This document shows, one piece after another, positions 4,714-5,374 of a stretch of DNA of 5,374 bases. The position numbers and the translations under genes are program-made. The notes under the pieces are model-generated. The model did no database searches. It was not told the origin of the DNA and saw nothing but the letters and a program-made list of their open reading frames with translations. Location of the stretch: positions 1-5,374 of the forward strand of contig URMC01000100.1 of NCBI GenBank assembly GCA_900548735.1, read 5' to 3'. This DNA is from an uncultured Eubacteriales bacterium. Lineage in GTDB: Bacteria; Bacillota; Clostridia; Oscillospirales; CAG-272. Within the stretch, counting starts at the first letter, position 1. Every line of letters begins with the position of its first letter.

Positions 4714-5374
4714 ATGTCGTCTCTCACCCTGCCGGATCCCGCGCCGCTGCTGGCGTGGTACCCCACCGCCGCGCGTGACCTCCCGTGGCGGAAAACCAAG
4801 GACCCCTACCGCATCTGGGTCTCCGAAATTATGCTGCAACAGACCCGCGTGGAAGCGGTCATTCCCTACTATTTCAACTTCCTGGACTACCTGCCGGATG
4901 TGGCGGCGCTTGCCGCCGCGCCGGAGGAATTGTTGCTCAAACTCTGGGAGGGGCTGGGCTATTACAGCCGGGTGCGCAATATGCAAAAAGCGGCGATTGC
5001 CGTCATGGAGCGGCACGGCGGCGTTTTCCCCCACACGTACGAAGGAATCCGCGCGCTGTGCGGCATCGGGGATTACACCGCCGGGGCGATTGCCTCTTTT
5101 GCGTTTGACTTACCCTACCCCGCCGTGGACGGCAACGTGATGCGCGTGGTCACGCGGCTTTGCGGGTATGGGAAACCGATCACCGACCCCGCCGTCAAAA
5201 AGGAGATCACCGCCGCCGTGGCGGCGGCACAGCCGAAGGATGCGCCGGCGCTTTTCAATCAGGCGATCATGGAGCTTGGCGCCACCGTTTGTCTGCCGAA
5301 CGGCGAGCCGAAGTGCGGGGAGTGCCCCATGGCGGCGATTTGCGCCGCGCACCGGGCGGGCAAGGAAACCGACT
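4714..5374 (+). CDS. mutY: Adenine DNA glycosylase MutY, N-terminal part (runs off right edge)
   Basis: The first 220 residues are visible. MutY removes adenine mispaired with 8-oxoguanine in base-excision repair. Catalytic motifs are intact: R-D-L-P-W-R (21-26), S-E-I-M-L-Q-Q-T with E38, the helix-hairpin-helix G-I-G-D-Y-T-A-G-A-I (117-126), and V-D-G-N-V with D139. The [4Fe-4S] cysteines are C193, C201, C204 and C210. The first spacing is x7, one longer than E. coli MutY (x6). C116 stands where the helix-hairpin-helix usually has proline (L-P-G-x-G). Y121 and the retained E38 favour MutY over endonuclease III, which has K-T-A and a catalytic lysine. The start at 4714 follows AAGGAGG by six bases. 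The C-terminal NUDIX-like 8-oxoG-recognition domain, expected around residues 230-350, lies outside the window. It is separately spaced from sufCB, so co-transcription is uncertain. Confidence 0.94.
   Translation, partial: MSSLTLPDPAPLLAWYPTAARDLPWRKTKDPYRIWVSEIMLQQTRVEAVIPYYFNFLDYLPDVAALAAAPEELLLKLWEGLGYYSRVRNMQKAAIAVMERHGGVFPHTYEGIRALCGIGDYTAGAIASFAFDLPYPAVDGNVMRVVTRLCGYGKPITDPAVKKEITAAVAAAQPKDAPALFNQAIMELGATVCLPNGEPKCGECPMAAICAAHRAGKETD

Overview
The window looks like part of the chromosome of a GC-rich anaerobic Firmicute. A gut Clostridia or Oscillospiraceae-type genome is my best guess. This rests on strong GGAGG-type ribosome binding sites, sigma-A-like promoters, a soluble Hdr-type redox module, a two-gene minimal SUF system and a clostridial-looking MutY. 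No tRNA, rRNA, CRISPR array, insertion sequence or phage gene is visible.

Layout. On the minus strand, reading leftwards from about 2720, a promoter with a canonical -10 box drives a tight operon: class II fumarase (fumC, 2634-1258), HdrB-like protein (1226-438), HdrC-like protein (418-35), and the first seven codons of an HdrA-like protein that runs off the left edge (22-1). Gaps are 31, 19 and 12 nt. On the plus strand, leaving the same 255-bp divergent intergenic region, a second promoter drives sufC (2890-3621) and sufB (3614-4540), which overlap by 8 bp. A 173-bp gap follows, holding a short tandem array of GC-rich imperfect palindromes. Then comes mutY (4714 to the right edge), which is cut by the window before its C-terminal domain.

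How the genes fit together. The left operon pairs a TCA-type enzyme (malate/fumarate) with a heterodisulfide-reductase-type electron-transfer module. That suggests, but does not prove, redox chemistry around fumarate/succinate or a flavin-based bifurcation step. The right operon is a two-component Fe-S scaffold (ATPase plus one SufB/D-like scaffold), resembling the minimal SUF (SMS) type of anaerobes. Nearly every product except fumarase either binds an Fe-S cluster (HdrB, HdrC, HdrA, MutY) or builds one (SufBC).

The most notable non-coding items are a perfect 17-bp palindrome between the divergent promoters, a GC hairpin in the fumC leader, and the repeat array before mutY. I see no wholly new system. 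The fumarase-Hdr linkage and its possible shared control with Fe-S assembly are the points most worth checking.
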